A stretch of 64,000 nt of DNA from Sphingomonas populi (GTDB lineage: Bacteria > Pseudomonadota > Alphaproteobacteria > Sphingomonadales > Sphingomonadaceae): assembly GCF_004208535.1 (NCBI RefSeq), contig NZ_SGIS01000029.1, positions 1 through 64,000 on the forward strand, in the 5' to 3' direction. A program made the translations under genes and the position numbers. The notes beneath the pieces are model-generated. The model saw only the letters and a list, made by a program, of their open reading frames with translations. It did not search any database and was not told the origin of the DNA. This document shows positions 60,929-64,000 of the stretch, piece by piece (the first letter of the stretch is position 1; each line of letters starts with the position of its first letter).

Positions 60929-61126
60929 CTAACAACCCGTACGTTTTTTTGCACAGCCTTGCCACGTATTCAACACCGCCCGAGCAACACGCATGCGGTT
61001 AAAACTTGGCGCGACGAATGGGACATGATCGTTTCAGGAAAATAAATACAGCAATTTATCGAATATAAAAATTTTGTTATGCGCAAAATACAAGTCAATT
61101 AATCTGAAAATTGAGGCTAATTTAAG
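60929..61126. promoter_or_regulatory. LysR/SDR divergent promoter with dyads
   Basis: AT-rich intergenic region. TTGT-N12-ACAA (61074-61093) and CAATT-N8-AATTG (61096-61113) lie directly upstream of the SDR ATG, spacing like LysR T-N11-A sites. GAGG (about 61113-61116) is the SDR ribosome-binding site. Operator role inferred. Confidence 0.45.
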
Positions 61127-61918
61127 ATGCATCTTGGTCTTCATGACAACATTGTTCTCGTTACCGGGGGCGCTAAGGGAATGGGGCCAGCGATAGCGCG
61201 CGCTTTTGGTAGGGAGGGCGCAAGGCTTATGCTGCTCGGTCGCGACATGGCTGCCCTGGATATTTTGCGTGCCGAACTTTCCGATGCCGAAGTCTTCGTC
61301 GAAACATATCAATGTGATGTCACCAACGCTGCCGAGGTCGATCAGGTGGTCGCAGGTATCGTCGCGGCGCATGGCCGTATCGACGTGCTCGTCAACGCTG
61401 CGGGCGGGACCGGGCCGGTTGGCGCCACGGCGTGGGAGACGTCCCCAGAGGCGTTCGATGAGATCGTGACCCTCAACCTTAATGGCTGCTTCCACATGAT
61501 GCGCGCGGTGCTGCCGGGCATGATTGCGCGCCGGTACGGTAAGATCGTCAATGTCGGCGGTACGTTCGGGCTGAAGGGGCGCGCTGGACGGATGGCGTAT
61601 TCCGCGTCGAAATGGGGTTTGCGCGGCGTTACCAAATCGACCGCGATCGAGGCCGGGCCGTACAACGTCAACGTCAATTACGTTGCGCCGGGGATGGTCG
61701 ATGGACCGCGATTCCGCGAACGTGTGATGCCGGAAATGGCGCGCACACGCGGGATTTCGGAAGACGATGTCGTGGCGGAACATGCAGCCGAATATGCGCT
61801 GCGCCGGATCAGCACCGATATCGACATCGCCAACGCCTGCCTGTTTCTCGCCTCCGACGTGTCGCGGCAGATCACGGGCGTTGATCTGCCCGTCGATGGC
61901 GGATGGGCCGCGCTTTGA
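61127..61918 (+). CDS. SDR with Ser-to-Gly change in catalytic tetrad
   Basis: A 263-residue SDR: TGGAKGMGPAIA loop, LGRDMAALD, YSASKWGLRG with Tyr and Lys, but IVNVGGTFG with Gly at the catalytic Ser position, matching the SDRs at 46848 and 54317. The segment between (GLKGRAGRMAYSASKWGLRG in overlapping parts) is nearly the same in the three proteins, so they are paralogues. Start ATG sits within the dyad AAGATGCATCTT. It leads the operon with the cyclic amidohydrolase. Confidence 0.9.
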   Translation: MHLGLHDNIVLVTGGAKGMGPAIARAFGREGARLMLLGRDMAALDILRAELSDAEVFVETYQCDVTNAAEVDQVVAGIVAAHGRIDVLVNAAGGTGPVGATAWETSPEAFDEIVTLNLNGCFHMMRAVLPGMIARRYGKIVNVGGTFGLKGRAGRMAYSASKWGLRGVTKSTAIEAGPYNVNVNYVAPGMVDGPRFRERVMPEMARTRGISEDDVVAEHAAEYALRRISTDIDIANACLFLASDVSRQITGVDLPVDGGWAAL

Positions 61919-61938
61919 TATCGCCCCAGGAGACTTTT

Positions 61939-63357
61939 ATGATTGCAGATTACGTCATCACCGGCGGCACGCTCGTCAGCGACACGGCGGTGTTCGCGGC
62001 CGACATCGCCATCAAGGATGGCGTGATCTTCGCCATCGGCGCGCCTGATGCGATGCCGGAAGCCCGCGAGACGGTGGACGCAAGCGGCAAATACGTGCTG
62101 CCGGGGGCGATCGATGCCCATGTCCACTTCCGCGAGCCCGGGTATGTTCACAAAGAGACCTGGGAAACCGGGTCGGCGAGCGCCGCGATGGGCGGCGTTA
62201 CAACGGTGTTCGAGATGCCCAACACCAATCCGCCGACGGGTACGCCCGAGGCGCTTGCTCTCAAGCTCAAGGCGGCCGAAGCGTCCTATGTCGATTTCGG
62301 CATCTACGGCCTTTTGGGCGAGGATAATCTCGACCAGCTCGAGGCGCTGATCGAGGGCGGAGTCGCCGCGTTCAAATGCTTCATGGGCAATACCTTCGGC
62401 AACCTGCCGTCTCCCCCGACGGGCGCGATCCTGGAGGGGTTCGAAATCGTCGCCAAACACGGCTATCGCATCGCGCTTCATGCCGAAAATGCGTCGATCA
62501 TGGCACGCCGCCAGACCAAATTGCGGGAAGCCGGGCGGAACGATCCGCTTGCGCATCTTCATGCTCGCCCTCCGGTCGTCGCCGTGGAAGCGGTGGCACG
62601 CGCCGCCATCCTCGCGGAATGGACCGGCGCCCGCATCCATGTGCTGCACGTATCGTCCGGCGACGAACTGCGCCCGTTGCGTGAAGCTAAGGCCCGCGGG
62701 GTCGATATCACTGCCGAGACCTGCCCGCATTACCTGCTGCTCGACGAGACTGCCTATACCGACAAGAAATCGCTGATCCGTGTGAATCCGCCCGTGCGGG
62801 AAAAGACGCATCAGAACCAACTATGGGCGGCGGTGCAGGATCGCACCATCGACATGATCGCCACCGACCATGCTCCGCATTCGCACGAAGAGAAGCACCG
62901 TGACGAGATCTGGGTGGCCGATTGCGGCTTCACGGGTGTCGAGACGCAGATGCCGCTGATGCTCAGCCAGGTCCGCGAGGGGCGGCTGTCTCTGACCGAC
63001 TATGTCCGGATGACCTCGCTGGCGCCGGCAAAAGCGTTCGGCCTCTATCCGCGCAAGGGCGCGCTATTGCCCGGGTCCGATGCGGATCTGGTGGTGATCG
63101 ATATGGAGCATGAAGCCTCGATCGACTCGGGCCTGCTCCAGTCGAAGGGGGCCAGCACGCCGTTCCACGCCCATCCGATCAAGGGTGCGCCGATCCACAC
63201 GATGGTGCGCGGGCGCTTCGTTATGCGCGATCAGGCGCTGGTCACGGAAGCAAAGGGACACGGCAAGAACGTCCGGCGTATCCAGCAGATGCCCGCGCCA
63301 GCGCCCCGCAATGTCGAGACGACCACGCAGGCGATCCTCGCTTATCGACCGGGTTGA
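61939..63357 (+). CDS. Cyclic amidohydrolase (allantoinase/dihydroorotase-like)
   Basis: A 472-residue metal-dependent hydrolase. All ligands are visible: DAHVHFREPG (His61, His63), carboxylated Lys146 in AFKCFMGN, His181 in LHAENA, His237 in LHVSS and Asp310 in ATDHAPH. The FREPG and MPNTNPPT motifs place it in the allantoinase/dihydroorotase group rather than D-hydantoinase, so it opens a ureide or cyclic imide ring. A pyrimidine-synthesis pyrC role is unlikely next to an SDR and LysR gene. ATG at 61939 follows AGGAGA. Confidence 0.9.
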   Translation: MIADYVITGGTLVSDTAVFAADIAIKDGVIFAIGAPDAMPEARETVDASGKYVLPGAIDAHVHFREPGYVHKETWETGSASAAMGGVTTVFEMPNTNPPTGTPEALALKLKAAEASYVDFGIYGLLGEDNLDQLEALIEGGVAAFKCFMGNTFGNLPSPPTGAILEGFEIVAKHGYRIALHAENASIMARRQTKLREAGRNDPLAHLHARPPVVAVEAVARAAILAEWTGARIHVLHVSSGDELRPLREAKARGVDITAETCPHYLLLDETAYTDKKSLIRVNPPVREKTHQNQLWAAVQDRTIDMIATDHAPHSHEEKHRDEIWVADCGFTGVETQMPLMLSQVREGRLSLTDYVRMTSLAPAKAFGLYPRKGALLPGSDADLVVIDMEHEASIDSGLLQSKGASTPFHAHPIKGAPIHTMVRGRFVMRDQALVTEAKGHGKNVRRIQQMPAPAPRNVETTTQAILAYRPG

Positions 63358-63434
63358 TGTCTCGCTAGGCCCTTTCACGCCCGTTCGCCGAGTGGCAGGC
63401 GGATTGAAAGACCTGCGTCTGGAGCGTCGCAAGG

Positions 63435-63983
63435 ATGTCCGTCAGAATCTGCACGACCAATGAGAACAAGGTGCGGGAGTTCGAGCGGATGCTCGGCTTC
63501 GATCTTCGGCCGGTCGCACTCGACCTCGAGGAAATCCAGACGCTCGACACCGTCGCGGCCTGTCGCAACAAGGGCGTCCTCGCGTTTGCCGCACTTGGCG
63601 AGCCGGTCGTCGTCGATGATACCGGCTTCGAGCTTGCCGCGCTGGACGGATTTCCGGGTGCGCTGGTGCGATGGGCGATCGATGCCGGCGGCACGCGGAT
63701 TCTTCATCGGATGCTGCCAGAAGGAGTGCGCGATACCGCTTCGGTCGTCACGGCCGTCGCCTATGTCGATGGGGCGGGCGTGCAGATCTTCGTCGGACGT
63801 CTCGACGGTCGTGTCATCGCGGAGCCCAGAGGAACTAATGGCTTCGGCTTCAACGCTGTGTTCGTCCCTTCGGGCGAGGACAGGACACTCGCCGAAATGA
63901 GCGATGCCGAAAAGGATCGGATTTCGCCGCGCGGCCAAGCGCTGCGAGACCTCGCGGCATTCCTACGGGAGCAGGCTCGATAG
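63435..63983 (+). CDS. HAM1/RdgB-type nucleoside-triphosphate pyrophosphatase-like protein
   Basis: A 182-residue Maf/HAM1-fold protein resembling RdgB, which hydrolyses non-canonical purine NTPs (XTP, ITP) to the monophosphate and pyrophosphate. TTNENKVREF matches the N-terminal (A/T)(S/T)xNxxKxxE motif, VVDDTGFELAALDGFPGA the substrate loop (normally DDSGLxVxALxGxPG), and NGFGFNAVFVPSG and FAEMSxxEKxxISPRGQAL the C-terminal motifs (here LAEMSDAEKDRISPRGQAL). It is shorter and more divergent than chromosomal RdgB, suggesting a specialised copy. Separated from the cyclic amidohydrolase by 77 bases. Confidence 0.88.
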   Translation: MSVRICTTNENKVREFERMLGFDLRPVALDLEEIQTLDTVAACRNKGVLAFAALGEPVVVDDTGFELAALDGFPGALVRWAIDAGGTRILHRMLPEGVRDTASVVTAVAYVDGAGVQIFVGRLDGRVIAEPRGTNGFGFNAVFVPSGEDRTLAEMSDAEKDRISPRGQALRDLAAFLREQAR

Positions 63984-64000
63984 AGTCTCCGCTGCGAGGG

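Noticed and set aside
61939..63357. Housekeeping dihydroorotase (pyrC) for pyrimidine synthesis
   Set aside because: Sequence motifs do not exclude it, but linkage to an SDR, LysR, HyuAB and urease fits ureide or imide catabolism better.

Overview
The window looks like a high-GC alphaproteobacterial chromosome or megaplasmid, most likely a sphingomonad. The grounds are the TonB-dependent receptor driven catabolic locus, the many SDR, Rieske and P450 genes, an alphaproteobacterial RepC-type fragment and the compact overlapping operons. It splits into a mobile or accessory half (1 to about 30.3 kb) and a metabolic half (about 30.7 to 64 kb).

Accessory half, left edge (1-6.9 kb). A serine recombinase is followed by small hypothetical genes and a tightly overlapping operon: Phd-type antitoxin, PIN toxin, resolvase/invertase and a staphylococcal-nuclease-like lipoprotein. 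After these come an SRPBCC-like gene, a carboxymuconolactone-decarboxylase fragment, a mobile-element SSB and a coiled-coil protein. These are typical plasmid/ICE cargo and backbone genes.

Nested island (about 7.2-27.1 kb). Two tandem tyrosine recombinases start beside one copy of an imperfect ~46-bp repeat; the second copy lies near 27.1 kb. An 18-bp palindrome-containing sequence is also present near both ends. Inside are an IS5-family remnant, a lipase/phospholipase cassette (two-domain alpha/beta hydrolase, membrane patatin-like phospholipase, two exported proteins), an IS701-type remnant, and a candidate defence locus. That locus has a C5-cytosine methyltransferase converging on a translationally coupled pair: a receiver-domain protein and an ATPase with two GHKL domains. 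A self-inhibited Fic protein with a putative operator follows. To the right (27.1-30.3 kb) are decayed conjugation/replication genes, including an in-frame chimera of a TraD-like coupling protein N-terminus and a RepC-like C-terminus, and a VirB1-like transglycosylase.

Metabolic half. It contains an amidohydrolase; a TonB receptor with a P450 and an SDR; a complete urease operon (ureD-A-B-C-E-F-G plus hupE/ureJ, led by a secreted lipase-like gene); an MFS/D-glutamate-cyclase-like/PhyH/SDR operon; a Rieske oxygenase with a catabolic glutamine-synthetase-like ligase; a LOG-family protein; an SDR/PLP-lyase/DUF3830/ALDH operon; an Fe(II)/2OG oxygenase with HyuA/HyuB; a LysR regulator; and an SDR, cyclic-amidohydrolase and HAM1/RdgB-like set. 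Together these look like one uptake, oxygenation, ring or amide opening and ammonia-release pathway for an unidentified nitrogen-rich, probably cyclic ureide/imide or glutamyl-amine substrate. The substrate assignment is inference. Three of its SDRs share an unusual loss of the catalytic serine.
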